A stretch of 64,000 bases of DNA, from positions 1,488,001 to 1,552,000 of the forward strand of contig NZ_VDMN01000001.1 in assembly GCF_006335145.1 (NCBI RefSeq), read 5' to 3'. Shown one piece after another: positions 9,262-20,429 of this stretch. Within the stretch, counting starts at the first letter, position 1. Every line of letters begins with the position of its first letter. The DNA comes from Aliirhizobium smilacinae. Lineage in GTDB: Bacteria; Pseudomonadota; Alphaproteobacteria; Rhizobiales; Rhizobiaceae. The notes under the pieces are model-generated. The model was not told the DNA's origin, did no database searches, and saw nothing but the letters and a program-made list of their open reading frames with translations. A program made the translations under genes and the position numbers.

Positions 9262-10014
9262 TCATGCCTGCGAATTGGCCAGCGCCACCGCATCAGCCCC
9301 GGCGGGGAGCCGCATCGGAGACGAAGGATCGGTAGCCGCCTGCCAGACGGCTTCCGCGACATCGATCGGCAGCGTGACTTCGGTTCGCTGCATCATCTCG
9401 CCAAGAACCTCCTTGGCATAACCTGCGTAGGCGTCAGGGAAGCCACCCTGCCCTTCCATGCGCGAAATCGCGGTCTTGCCGAAACTGGTGGCCGGTGCCG
9501 CGCCCGGAAGCACGATCCTGACATCGATGCCGAACGGCTCCAGTTCCAGCGCAAGCGATTCCGTAAAGGCGTTTACCGCCGTCTTGCTGGCGGTATAGAC
9601 GGAGAGAAGCGGCAGCGGCTTCAAGGTGACTGTCGATGTGACGTTGACGATCATTCCGGCCTTCTTTTCGCGGAATTGCGGAAGCACGGCCTGGGCCATG
9701 CGCATCGTGCCAATCGTATTGGTCTCGAAGATGTCGCGAATAACGTCCACCGGCGTTCCTTCGAGCGCGTTCAGCCAGCCGATACCGGCATTGTTGACGA
9801 GGACATCGATCGGACCTGCCGCTTCCACCGCCCGGGTGACGCTTTCATCACTCCTGACGTCGAGCGGGAGGATGCGGAGGTTTTCGGATGCCGGCAGCAG
9901 ATCCCCGCGCGGCGTGCGCATGGTGGCGATCACCTTCCAGCCGCGTTCGAGGAACAGTTTTGCGATATCGAGGCCAAAGCCGGACGAGCAGCCGGTGATG
10001 AGGACGGTCTTCAT
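9262..10014 (-). CDS. SDR-family oxidoreductase
   Basis: A 250-residue classical short-chain dehydrogenase/reductase. It has the cofactor motif TGCSSGFG at residues 7-14, NNAG near 80, a catalytic Ser in VNVTST and the YTASK active-site motif. The start at 10014 (MKTVLITG) follows AAAGGAA and places the Rossmann strand at the N-terminus as usual. It is divergent from an AraC-family regulator, and a clean inverted repeat (10024-10046) lies in its leader. Such SDR/AraC pairs are common in rhizobia; the substrate cannot be told. The C-terminal region resembles retinol-dehydrogenase-like SDRs used on hydrophobic or carbonyl substrates, which is weak evidence. Confidence 0.88.
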   Translation of the reverse strand: MKTVLITGCSSGFGLDIAKLFLERGWKVIATMRTPRGDLLPASENLRILPLDVRSDESVTRAVEAAGPIDVLVNNAGIGWLNALEGTPVDVIRDIFETNTIGTMRMAQAVLPQFREKKAGMIVNVTSTVTLKPLPLLSVYTASKTAVNAFTESLALELEPFGIDVRIVLPGAAPATSFGKTAISRMEGQGGFPDAYAGYAKEVLGEMMQRTEVTLPIDVAEAVWQAATDPSSPMRLPAGADAVALANSQA

Positions 10015-10023
10015 GGTGGTTCC

Positions 10024-10046
10024 TTTCATGTTTGCCGGACATGAAA
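10024..10046. promoter_or_regulatory. Perfect inverted repeat in the SDR leader
   Basis: TTTCATGT, seven bases, ACATGAAA: an 8+7+8 perfect dyad starting ten bases upstream of the SDR start codon. It overlaps the likely transcript start region downstream of a TATAGT element on the minus strand (about 10072). A repressor operator is the simplest reading; a related half-site (AAATGAAAAT) lies further upstream. Confidence 0.45.
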
Positions 10047-10110
10047 GTAGATATGGAGCGCAGGACGCACTATAGTCGATCGTCCCATTTTCATTTCCGA
10101 GAGTCCTGAT

Positions 10111-11031
10111 TTGGCCGATCCTTTTGCAGACGTGGTAACTTTGCTGCAACCCAGCCTTCCGTTTTCCAAGATGGCGAGCGGGTCTGGACCATGGCGCGTG
10201 GACGCGCCGGCAACCGCCCGGCCGCTCTTCTGCGTCATTCTTGAGGGCGCAGCACGGCTGTCAGCCCCCGGCGAGGAGCCGATCGAACTTCAGGCGGACG
10301 ATTTCATCCTGATCCCCGCAGCCTGCGATTTTACCATGTCGAGCATAGAGCCTGTCGATGCCAGGAATGCCGCGCACTTCGCCGTCACCAAACGCGATGA
10401 CGAAACCCGGCATGGCGATCCGGACGGATTGCCCAATATGCGCATGCTTGTCGGCGGGCTGGCATTCGGGTCTCCCGATGCGAGCCTGCTTGTCTCGCTG
10501 CTGCCGCGGTTGGTACATGTGCGGGGAGAAAAGCAGTTTGCCACGATCGTCCAACTCATCAGGAATGAGGCTCGGGAGGAGAAACCGGCACGCGACATGG
10601 TTCTGACCCGACTGCTGGAAGTCTTGCTGATCGAAGCCCTGCGGTCGGCATCCGGCGGCGGCACATCTGTGGGCCTGCTGCGCGGGCTTGCCGATGAGAG
10701 ACTGGCAGCAGCACTCCGCAGTATCCATGGGGATCCGAAGCATGACTGGACGGTAGAGAAACTTGCGGGCGAAGCGGCGCTGTCGAGATCCGTGTTTTTT
10801 GAGCGGTTTCGCAAGGCGATGGGGGTTGCACCGATCGAATACCTGCTCTCGTGGCGCATGGCGATCGCGAAAAACCTGCTTCGGCGCGGAGATGGAGGCA
10901 TCAAGGAGATCGCCGATCGTGTCGGCTATGGCTCGGCCAGCGCTTTCAGCATCGCATTCACGCGATTTGTCGGCGTGCCGCCAACGCATTACGCGCGTTC
11001 TGAGATGAACCGAGGCATCGAAGAAGCATAA
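10111..11031 (+). CDS. AraC-family transcriptional regulator
   Basis: A 306-residue regulator with an N-terminal cupin-like ligand domain (ADPFADVVTLLQPSLPFSK onward) and a C-terminal double helix-turn-helix at about residues 210-303 (WTVEKLAGEAALSRSVFFER and IKEIADRVGYGSASAFSIAF, ending VPPTHYAR). The start is TTG at 10111, because relatives of this type begin with the same D-x-L-x-D-V-hydrophobic block; the first ATG (10171) would cut it off. It is divergent from the SDR gene, its most likely target. A cupin_6-type AraC regulator of an adjacent oxidoreductase is a common arrangement; the effector is unknown. Confidence 0.87.
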   Translation: MADPFADVVTLLQPSLPFSKMASGSGPWRVDAPATARPLFCVILEGAARLSAPGEEPIELQADDFILIPAACDFTMSSIEPVDARNAAHFAVTKRDDETRHGDPDGLPNMRMLVGGLAFGSPDASLLVSLLPRLVHVRGEKQFATIVQLIRNEAREEKPARDMVLTRLLEVLLIEALRSASGGGTSVGLLRGLADERLAAALRSIHGDPKHDWTVEKLAGEAALSRSVFFERFRKAMGVAPIEYLLSWRMAIAKNLLRRGDGGIKEIADRVGYGSASAFSIAFTRFVGVPPTHYARSEMNRGIEEA

Positions 11032-11041
11032 AAGGAAGAAA

Positions 11042-11118
11042 TGGTACGGTTGGGGGGAATTGAACCTCCGACCTCAGGTGCCACAAACCTGCGCTCTAAC
11101 CAACTGAGCTACAACCGC
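11042..11118 (-). tRNA. tRNA-His (GTG)
   Basis: A complete cloverleaf with the CCA end encoded. The anticodon arm is CAGGT-TTGTGGC-ACCTG, so the anticodon is GTG (His). D arm GCTC...GAGC and T arm GGAGG-TTCAATT-CCCCC are intact. The acceptor stem pairs GCGGTTG with CAACCGT, giving G1:U72, and the discriminator base is A73. There is no encoded G-1 opposite C73, the hallmark of most bacterial tRNA-His; loss of G-1/C73 is a known feature of a large alphaproteobacterial group. Confidence 0.96.
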
Positions 11119-11254
11119 ATACATCGCCGAGGCGACGTTCGACCGGTCACATACGGCCATCGAATGAAGATTGCAAGCCTTTCCGACCGACAAATTTCGA
11201 TCGGGCAATGATCCCTGCCAAGCCGGTGTGGACAACCCGCCTGGCAGAGGGACG

Positions 11255-11698
11255 TCAGGACGGCTTGAAGGCGTTCACGGCCTTTTCCGAAGCTTCCTTA
11301 CCCGGCTTGGCCACGTCATCGGCCATCTTCTGGACTGCCTGCTGCATTGTCCTTGCTTGCTCGACGGTGAATTCCGCCTGCTTACGCACGAAGGTCGTCT
11401 GCAGTTCCAGCACTTCGAAGAAGGATTTTGCACCCATCAGCTGTTCCATATGGGAGAGCGACATTTCGGTATTGGTGCGAAACGCGTCGATCGCCTTCAG
11501 GCCGAATTCCATCGAGCCGACCTGAGCCGAATGGATTGTGGATTCAACCGTGCGGGAGGCTTCCTCCGCAGCGGTTTTCATCTTACCGTAGGCGTCGCGG
11601 GAATGGGTCGTGCCTTGCTCTGCGAATTCGCGCCAGCCCTGCGTGAGCTTTGCCGGGTCGAAAGCCGAGAACGAGAAGATATCATCAGTATAAGCCAC
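11255..11698 (-). CDS. Phasin family protein
   Basis: A 147-residue phasin-like protein, expected to coat polyhydroxybutyrate granules. It is almost entirely helical with heptad-like regions (FAEQGTTHSRDAYGKMKTAAEEASRTVE, split here as two helices, then MEQLMGAKSFFEVLELQTTF and VRKQAEFTVEQARTMQQAVQ), typical of the phasin_2 domain. The start is GTG at 11698 (MVAYTDDIFSF) with GGAGG nine bases upstream; ATG codons further up (11809) have no ribosome-binding site and would add an implausible extension. It lies near acetoacetyl-CoA synthetase, another PHB-cycle gene, though not in one operon. Confidence 0.85.
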   Translation of the reverse strand: MAYTDDIFSFSAFDPAKLTQGWREFAEQGTTHSRDAYGKMKTAAEEASRTVESTIHSAQVGSMEFGLKAIDAFRTNTEMSLSHMEQLMGAKSFFEVLELQTTFVRKQAEFTVEQARTMQQAVQKMADDVAKPGKEASEKAVNAFKPS

Positions 11699-11938
11699 AA
11701 TCTTTTCCTCCAAAAAGATCCGGCCCGGCGAAATAACAGGCATCGCCGAACCTGTTCTGCCGTAAATATAGTCGATGCCATTGTGCATTGCAACATACGC
11801 CGCTTGCACGACCGTCCGACGTTAACCTTGTTTACGCGTTCCTGTTCTCCGATGTGGACCCTTTGAAGGGGGGAGGATATTAACAAGAGGTTAATTCCAT
11901 GGCCTCATAGGCCGACACGTAATTTCACAGGCTTGCCC

Positions 11939-14900
11939 ATGTCGGACGTGCAATACCCATTCATCGACGTCGCAGTACACGAGCGTGTCAGCGAAGCCTT
12001 TGCCGCGGGTATGGCGGTGGTGCTGTTTTCACCGGATCTGCGATCAGTCTCCTGGGCGAATGGCCGCGGGGCGGCACTTTTCGGCTTCGGCTCGATCTAT
12101 GATTTCCTCGACCAGGGTCTCGACCGGGGCGAGCTGATGTTCCGCCAGGTGGAGCCGGTAGCCCGCTCGCTGCAATCCGTCGGTGACCGGCGCAGCTTCA
12201 CCGTCCGCATCGCCTCCGGCTTCCTGCGGGTGGCCGTGCAGGCGCGTTGCGAGATGATCCGGGTGCAGAACAAGTCCTGCATCCTGCTTTCGGTCCCGGT
12301 CGACAACCAGCGCCTGTCGCTGAAGGAGTGCGCGGCCCGCCTGATCGAGGGTTTCGACGATCCCGAAACGCATATGGCCGTGCTCGATGCCGAAGGTAAC
12401 GTGCTTGCCGCATCCGGCCAGTTTTCGGCACTCAACATTTCCATCCAGACGACGCGGATGCTGGTCTCGATGGTCGGCAATGACCGCCACCGGCTGATCA
12501 AGCGGCCGATCGCCACTGCTGGCGGATACCTGCCCGCCGCGATCGGGCAGGTGTCTGAGGAACCGGCACTCAATCTGCTGTTTGTCGTGGGGGTTGCCAA
12601 GGCGCAGGCTGCGGCCGTGACTGCCGTGCAGGCGATCGATGTTGCTGCACCCGATGCAGTTTCACCGGCTCCAGACGTCGACAAAACAGACGCGATCGCC
12701 GTACCGGATTATGAGGACGCGCTGAGCGCCGTCGCCGCAATCGAGGACAATCCGGATATCGAAGAAGAGATCTCGCTCGACGATACGTCAGAGGCTGGCC
12801 CTTCGGATGTGATTGCCGCCGACGAGACGGAGCTTGCCGAGGCTTCGCTGCCTGAGGCAGATGAGAACGTTTCGGCGGTGGAGAGTGACGCGGTAACGGC
12901 CAACGCGGATATCGGTAGCGTCGCGGCTGCAGATATCGAAGCCGGTATCGATGCTTCCGAGGAATTGCAGATCGGCGACGATCTCAACGACGATCAGGCC
13001 ACGTTGCAGGACGAGGCCGAACCTGTTCTCGAAAGCGACGCGGCGGATGCGAGTGACGTCACGGAATCTTTCATTGAGCAGTCGGTCGATGAAGAGCCTA
13101 CCGAGCAGGAAATGATCGAAGCGGAAGACATCCCGGCTGAAACGCAGGAGATTTCCGCCGGGCAGGAAGACCTTTTTGACGGTGGCGAAGAAGACGAGAC
13201 GGTCGAAGACGCTTCGGTGACGGAAGACGACAGCAATGAGGCGGCTCCCGAAGGGCCTTCCGCGTCCATCGAGGCGGAGGAGCCCGTTGCGGCCGCAGTC
13301 CCGGCAGATGACGACGCTGATCTGGCGCCGCCGGTTGTCACCCAGCCGGTGCGTCCGCTCAGAACGGTGCGCTTCGTCTGGAAGATCGATGCGAGCGGCC
13401 GGTTCAGCGAGGTCTCGAAGGAGTTCGCCGAGGCCGTCGGGCCGCATGCCGCGGATATTTCCGGCATGGCCTTTTCCGATCTGGCGGCGCTGTTCAATCT
13501 CGATCCGGATGGCAAGATCACCGAACTTTTGAGCCGCCGCGACACGTGGTCGGGCAAGACGATCTGGTGGCCGGTGGAAGGTACGTCGCGGGTGGTGCCT
13601 GTCGATCTCGCAGCACTTCCGACCTATACGCGGGCACGCGAATTCGACGGTTTTCGCGGTTTCGGCATTGTGCGGATGGGTGATGCCGCCGAAGATCCGC
13701 ATGCAGCCGGCCTGGCACTCGGTGCTGCTCAGGAGGATCACGCCGCGGAACCGGTGGAAACCGAACAGAGCGAATTACCGGTCCACGACTTGCCGTCGGT
13801 TGAAGCCGTTGCAGAACAGCCGGCCGATCATCACGTTGCGGAAGGTGGTGTTCTCGCTGCCGACGACATTGCGGAAACAGGTATCGAGCCGCTTGATGCT
13901 TCTGGCGATGAGCCGGTTGAAGATGTGGGGGCTGAACCGACATTTGTCGCAAATGACGACACACCGGCTGTTGCGGAGACGGTTGATGACGCCGACGCGT
14001 CCGACGATGATGCCGATGTTCCGGAAGCAGAAGACCAGCCGAAGGCCGGCGAATGGCCGGAAGGCGAGCGCCCTGCCCTGACGCTGGTCGACAATCCCGG
14101 CAGACGGCAATCGGACAAGGTGATTCAGCTCGAAGAGCGACGCTCTCGGCTCAGCCCCGGCGAGCAGGCAAATTTCCAGGAAATTGCCAAGCGGCTGGAT
14201 AGATTCGTGAAATCCGCCGATGACGCGGAGGTCGAAGACGGCAGAACCGTCGAGGATGTGGCCGTCATCGAAGACGAGACCGCGGCCATTGCGCCGGAAG
14301 ACAACGCACAATCGCTGGTTTCCGAGGAAGAACAATACGAGAGGAACGAAAACCTCGTTCCCGAAACGGATGACGTGACCGAAAAGCCTACATCGGTTGA
14401 TGAGGGCGAATCCCAGTCTGCCGTTGAAGAAAAGCCGGAAGATATTCAGGCCGCTGATCTGGATCGCAACCTTGCGGCATCGGATCCGGTTGAGACGCCC
14501 GATGATACGGTCGTCGCGCTATTCGATGACGAATCGGCGGACGTGCCCGATGAGGTTCCGGCGGATGAGGCCGGAGATGAGGATGATGAACCGTTGGACG
14601 CTGCGGCTCTTGCCGCGATGCTGCCCGGTCGCGACCGTATCGGACTTTCCGAGGAGATCATCGACCAGATGCCGGTGGCGCTGCTGGTGCATGCCGGCGA
14701 AAAGCTGATCCATGCGAATGGCGAGTTCCTCAAGCTGACCGGCTATTCTTCGCTAGAGGCACTGGCCGATGTCGGCGGGCTCGATGCGCTGTTGCAGCGA
14801 CAGGAGCTGGAAGGCAAGACTTCGGAAGCCGGCGGCATGGTCGTGGTGCGAGCCGACGACGTGATCGTGCCTGTCACGGCACGGCTGCAGTCCATCCGTT

Positions 14901-16147
14901 TCAACGATAACTCGGCCCTGATGCTGGCGCTGATGCCGGTGGCTGCCACCGAGCTGGAACCGCAAAGCGGCACGACGGCAGAGGTGCTGCCGCTTCGCCC
15001 GATCCGGACCGCCGACCAGCTGGCCAAGCTGCAGGTCGAAGTCGAAGAGCTGCGCGCCATTCTGGAAACCGCCACCGATGGCGTCGTCATCATCGGCTCC
15101 GACCGGGAAGTCCGTTCGATGAACCGGGCGGCGAGCGCGCTGTTCAATTTCGATGGCGAGGAAATCAACGGCAAACCTTTCGTCACGCTGTTTGCGCATG
15201 AAAGCCAGCGGGCCATTCTCGACTATCTCTCCGGGCTTTCCGACCACGGCGTGGCGAGCGTGCTGAATGACGGGCGCGAAGTGATCGGGCGCGAGGCATC
15301 CGGCGGCTTCATTCCACTGTTCATGACGATCGGCCGGCTGACATCGTCGAACGGTTATTGCGCCGTCATCCGCGACATCACCCAGTGGAAACGAACCGAA
15401 GACGAACTCAGGGCGGCAAAACGGGCGGCCGAAACCGCCAATGCGCACAAGAGCGAGTTCCTCGCGCATGTGAGCCATGAGATCCGCACGCCGCTCAATG
15501 CGATCATCGGCTTTGCCGACATGATGGCATCCGAACGGCTCGGACCGGTCGGTCATCCACGCTATATCGAATATTCCAACGATATCGGCCGCTCGGGCCG
15601 GCATGTGCTGGATATCGTCAACGACCTTCTCGACATTTCCAAGATCGAGGCCGGCGAACTGGATCTCGATTTCATCGCAGTCGGCCTGAACGAAACGGTC
15701 TCGGAGGCGGTGTCGCTGGTACAGCCACAGGCGAACGGCCAGCGGGTGATCATTCGCACGGCGCTTTCGCAGGCCGTGCCGCAGGTTGTGGCCGATCTGC
15801 GCTCGGTCAAGCAGATCGTGCTCAACATCCTGTCCAACGCGATCCGTTTCACGCCATCGGGCGGCCAGATCGTCGTCTCAACCGCCTATGAGGCAAACGG
15901 CAGCGTCGTGTTGCGAATCCGCGATACCGGCATCGGCATGAACCGCGCCGATCTGGAGCTTGCGATGAAGCCGTTCCGGCAGGTGGCGGGTGCATCACGC
16001 AAGCGCGGTGACGGCACCGGCCTCGGCCTGCCGCTGACCAAGGCGATGGTGGATGCAAACCGGGCGAATTTCGCTATTACTTCGGCGCCGAACGAGGGAA
16101 CGCTAGTGGAAATCACCTTCCCGTCGCAACGGGTTCTGGCGAGCTAG
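11939..16147 (+). CDS. pdhS1: PdhS-like cell-cycle sensor histidine kinase
   Basis: A 1402-residue cytoplasmic hybrid-free histidine kinase of the PleC/DivJ/PdhS group. Order: N-terminal PdhS-type sensory region (1-225); a very acidic low-complexity stretch (about 225-465); a PAS-like domain (about 470-580); a second acidic stretch (about 580-890); two PAS domains (about 900-1000 and 1035-1150); HisKA with phosphorylatable His1180 in HVSHEIRTPLNAIIG; and HATPase_c with N box NILSNAIRF (about 1297), DTGIGM and GTGLGLPL. No membrane segment. PdhS kinases act on DivK in asymmetric division. It is longer than Brucella PdhS (about 1000 aa) because of the acidic stretches. Start ATG at 11939; a TTG six bases earlier is possible. 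PdhS1 versus a paralogue is inferred from the carbon-gene neighbourhood. Confidence 0.8.
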   Translation: MSDVQYPFIDVAVHERVSEAFAAGMAVVLFSPDLRSVSWANGRGAALFGFGSIYDFLDQGLDRGELMFRQVEPVARSLQSVGDRRSFTVRIASGFLRVAVQARCEMIRVQNKSCILLSVPVDNQRLSLKECAARLIEGFDDPETHMAVLDAEGNVLAASGQFSALNISIQTTRMLVSMVGNDRHRLIKRPIATAGGYLPAAIGQVSEEPALNLLFVVGVAKAQAAAVTAVQAIDVAAPDAVSPAPDVDKTDAIAVPDYEDALSAVAAIEDNPDIEEEISLDDTSEAGPSDVIAADETELAEASLPEADENVSAVESDAVTANADIGSVAAADIEAGIDASEELQIGDDLNDDQATLQDEAEPVLESDAADASDVTESFIEQSVDEEPTEQEMIEAEDIPAETQEISAGQEDLFDGGEEDETVEDASVTEDDSNEAAPEGPSASIEAEEPVAAAVPADDDADLAPPVVTQPVRPLRTVRFVWKIDASGRFSEVSKEFAEAVGPHAADISGMAFSDLAALFNLDPDGKITELLSRRDTWSGKTIWWPVEGTSRVVPVDLAALPTYTRAREFDGFRGFGIVRMGDAAEDPHAAGLALGAAQEDHAAEPVETEQSELPVHDLPSVEAVAEQPADHHVAEGGVLAADDIAETGIEPLDASGDEPVEDVGAEPTFVANDDTPAVAETVDDADASDDDADVPEAEDQPKAGEWPEGERPALTLVDNPGRRQSDKVIQLEERRSRLSPGEQANFQEIAKRLDRFVKSADDAEVEDGRTVEDVAVIEDETAAIAPEDNAQSLVSEEEQYERNENLVPETDDVTEKPTSVDEGESQSAVEEKPEDIQAADLDRNLAASDPVETPDDTVVALFDDESADVPDEVPADEAGDEDDEPLDAAALAAMLPGRDRIGLSEEIIDQMPVALLVHAGEKLIHANGEFLKLTGYSSLEALADVGGLDALLQRQELEGKTSEAGGMVVVRADDVIVPVTARLQSIRFNDNSALMLALMPVAATELEPQSGTTAEVLPLRPIRTADQLAKLQVEVEELRAILETATDGVVIIGSDREVRSMNRAASALFNFDGEEINGKPFVTLFAHESQRAILDYLSGLSDHGVASVLNDGREVIGREASGGFIPLFMTIGRLTSSNGYCAVIRDITQWKRTEDELRAAKRAAETANAHKSEFLAHVSHEIRTPLNAIIGFADMMASERLGPVGHPRYIEYSNDIGRSGRHVLDIVNDLLDISKIEAGELDLDFIAVGLNETVSEAVSLVQPQANGQRVIIRTALSQAVPQVVADLRSVKQIVLNILSNAIRFTPSGGQIVVSTAYEANGSVVLRIRDTGIGMNRADLELAMKPFRQVAGASRKRGDGTGLGLPLTKAMVDANRANFAITSAPNEGTLVEITFPSQRVLAS

Positions 16148-16209
16148 GTTTCACACCTGTAAAACGCGACAATCTATCATAAAAACACGTTATGCGTGCA
16201 TATGTCTTC

Positions 16210-16233
16210 AAAAAAGAGGCAGCCTTGGCTGCC
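16210..16233 (-). terminator. Intrinsic terminator reading leftward
   Basis: On the minus strand GGCAGCC-AA-GGCTGCC is followed by TC and six U residues. It lies 186 bases beyond the acsA2 stop codon and is the likely end of that transcript. The interval 16234-16418 has nothing else I can support. Confidence 0.75.
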
Positions 16234-16418
16234 CTGAAGAATTTGTGCTGTTCAACAACGATAGGAGAGCAAGACGTCCCGCCTCAAAATCTCATCGCGT
16301 GCTGATGTCATACACCCAAACGGGCCATTTTGCGCCAGGATTGACAGACGTCACTCAACAAGAGCTTAAACCTGTCCCGATCCGGATCATCGGAAGGTAT
16401 TGCTGCATTGCAGCAAGA

Positions 16419-18380
<1,962 letters not shown>

Positions 18381-18563
18381 ATTCCTCCCTTTCCGGCCGT
18401 TGCCACGGGCCTTCCGACGTTTGCCGGCCTCCTCATGCCGCAGGCACCTCCATGCCCGTGCGACGGAGGATGTATAACATGTCGCATGCGACAATGAAGC
18501 ACAGGATGCGGTCGTTGCTGCACCTGAATTGCGCCGTGCCGGCAATTCCTATATGCGCCTTGC

Positions 18564-20420
18564 ATGTTCACAAAAGCCGCCCAGACATTCCGCAGGCATG
18601 CCCGCCGGCCAGTTGGCCGCACGGTGCTGATCGCGCTCGCGCTGATCCTTGCGGTGGCTGCCATTTTCCGGGTCGTCACGCCTTTCCTGATTTCCACCAG
18701 CGTGGTGCGGGAAAGCATCGAGCAGTCGGTCGAACAGTGGACCGGCAATAACGCCACGATCGGCGGCGTCTCCACCATTCGGTTCTGGCCACATCCGGAA
18801 GTCACGCTCACCGACATCACCATTCACAACGATGGGCAGGGCGAGCGGAAGATACTGGCGACGATCAAGGAACTGTCCGCATCGTTCGACCTGATCGAAG
18901 CCGTGCTGGGCCACCCCGTCTTCGAGGATTTCCGCCTCGTCGATCCCCACTTCTTCCTGAGCCGCAGCAAGGATGGACGGCTTCACTGGGTGAATGGCGG
19001 ACAGCTGGTCGATGCCATGGCCAAGGCAACGGTCAATGGCGACCGGCAGAGGCTCGATCAGGCGCTCGATGCGCCGATCGGCGAAGTGCAGGTTCGAAAC
19101 GGCATTATCGATATCATCGGATGGACCGACGGAAACGCTGCCCGCTTCGACGCCATCAACGGCGTGATGGACTGGCCGCATCTTTCCGATACCGCGACCA
19201 TCCGTGGAGAGGCCGTCGTTCGCGGCAAGAAGATCGGCCTCGATATTCGCAGCACGCAGCCACTGCTGCTTCTCGACGGCAGAAGCGGAGACTTCGAGGG
19301 GACGGCCAGTGCCGATATCGGCCTTGCAAAGTTCGACGGCATCGCAAGCCTGACGCCGCGAGGTTATTTTTCCGGCAATGCAGAGCTTCGGGCGTCGGAC
19401 ATGCCGGCCGCATTGCGCTGGTTCGAGATCGATCCCCGTCTTGTCGACGGGTTGCAATCGGCGTCCGTCTCAGCCCGGCTGATTGCCGACCGGCAGGAAT
19501 TGCGGTTCGAGGAACTTTCGCTCGGATTGAACGACGAGCATGCCACCGGCCTGCTGGAACTCGACACACCTGCGACCGGGCAGCCGAGGCTTTCAGGCAC
19601 ACTGGCCTTCGACCACATCGATCTGCGGCGCCTGCTTCTTGCGCTGGAGCCGACGATCAGCAGGGACGTGCATGCGCTGCCCTCGCTGGTGACCGATCTG
19701 GATCTCGATCTCAGGCTGTCTTCTCAGATCGCTTCGTTCGGTGGCGTGCAGCTTCATGACATCGCGCTGGGGCTGATGAACGTAGCGCAGCAATTCCGCC
19801 TGGACATTCTGGATAGCGACCTGCAGCCGGGCCGCGTGACAGGCCGGATCAGCACGCTCAAAGCCAATGCCGGCGCCGAGGACGAAGGACAGACGGTCGC
19901 TTTCCGCGCGGCCATCCGGGGAGCGGATTTTGCCGCGATCGCCCAGCAATTGCAGCTCAAAGGCGCATTGCCGGCGGCGCAGGGTTCACTCGATATCTCG
20001 CTGGACGTGCCAAGGCCGATCGATCAGAACGCGTGGAATGCAGCGGTGGGGACGATCAGTTTCCAGACTGGACCCGGCAGGCTGAACGGCATCGACCTAT
20101 CGGCCATCCGCCAGCTGGCGGTGCAGAAGCCGTATTTCTCGCTCAGTGACGCGGCGACCGGATCGATCGAATTCGACAGCCTGAAAGCAACTGCGACGAT
20201 CCGCAACGGCATCGCCGACCTTCAGGACACCGAGATTGCCGGCCGCAACGAGACGATAATGCTGGCGGGAGCCGTGCCGCTTGCCAATAGCAGCCTGGCA
20301 CTTTCCGCCACGATCAGCCCGAAGGACGCAAGCCCGCCGCTGAACTTCTTCATCGGCGGAGCATGGCCAACACCGATCCTCTGGCCGATGAACGTGCCGG
20401 CGCCCAAGCCGGGCGAATAA
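18564..20420 (+). CDS. AsmA-family protein
   Basis: A 618-residue protein with a basic N-terminus and one membrane anchor at about residues 19-43 (TVLIALALILAVAAIFRVV), followed by a long beta-rich periplasmic body. It reads as an AsmA/TamB-like protein: the N-terminal RESIEQSVEQWTGNNATIGG with FWPHPEVTLTDITIHN is the AsmA signature block, and the C-terminal third (GRLNGIDLSAIRQLAVQ, then ATATIRNGIADLQDTEIAGR) is the AsmA_2-type domain. AsmA-like proteins are linked to outer-membrane assembly and phospholipid transport. It stands alone, divergent from acsA2 and convergent with potI. Confidence 0.82.
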   Translation: MFTKAAQTFRRHARRPVGRTVLIALALILAVAAIFRVVTPFLISTSVVRESIEQSVEQWTGNNATIGGVSTIRFWPHPEVTLTDITIHNDGQGERKILATIKELSASFDLIEAVLGHPVFEDFRLVDPHFFLSRSKDGRLHWVNGGQLVDAMAKATVNGDRQRLDQALDAPIGEVQVRNGIIDIIGWTDGNAARFDAINGVMDWPHLSDTATIRGEAVVRGKKIGLDIRSTQPLLLLDGRSGDFEGTASADIGLAKFDGIASLTPRGYFSGNAELRASDMPAALRWFEIDPRLVDGLQSASVSARLIADRQELRFEELSLGLNDEHATGLLELDTPATGQPRLSGTLAFDHIDLRRLLLALEPTISRDVHALPSLVTDLDLDLRLSSQIASFGGVQLHDIALGLMNVAQQFRLDILDSDLQPGRVTGRISTLKANAGAEDEGQTVAFRAAIRGADFAAIAQQLQLKGALPAAQGSLDISLDVPRPIDQNAWNAAVGTISFQTGPGRLNGIDLSAIRQLAVQKPYFSLSDAATGSIEFDSLKATATIRNGIADLQDTEIAGRNETIMLAGAVPLANSSLALSATISPKDASPPLNFFIGGAWPTPILWPMNVPAPKPGE

Positions 20421-20429
20421 ACCGGCCGA

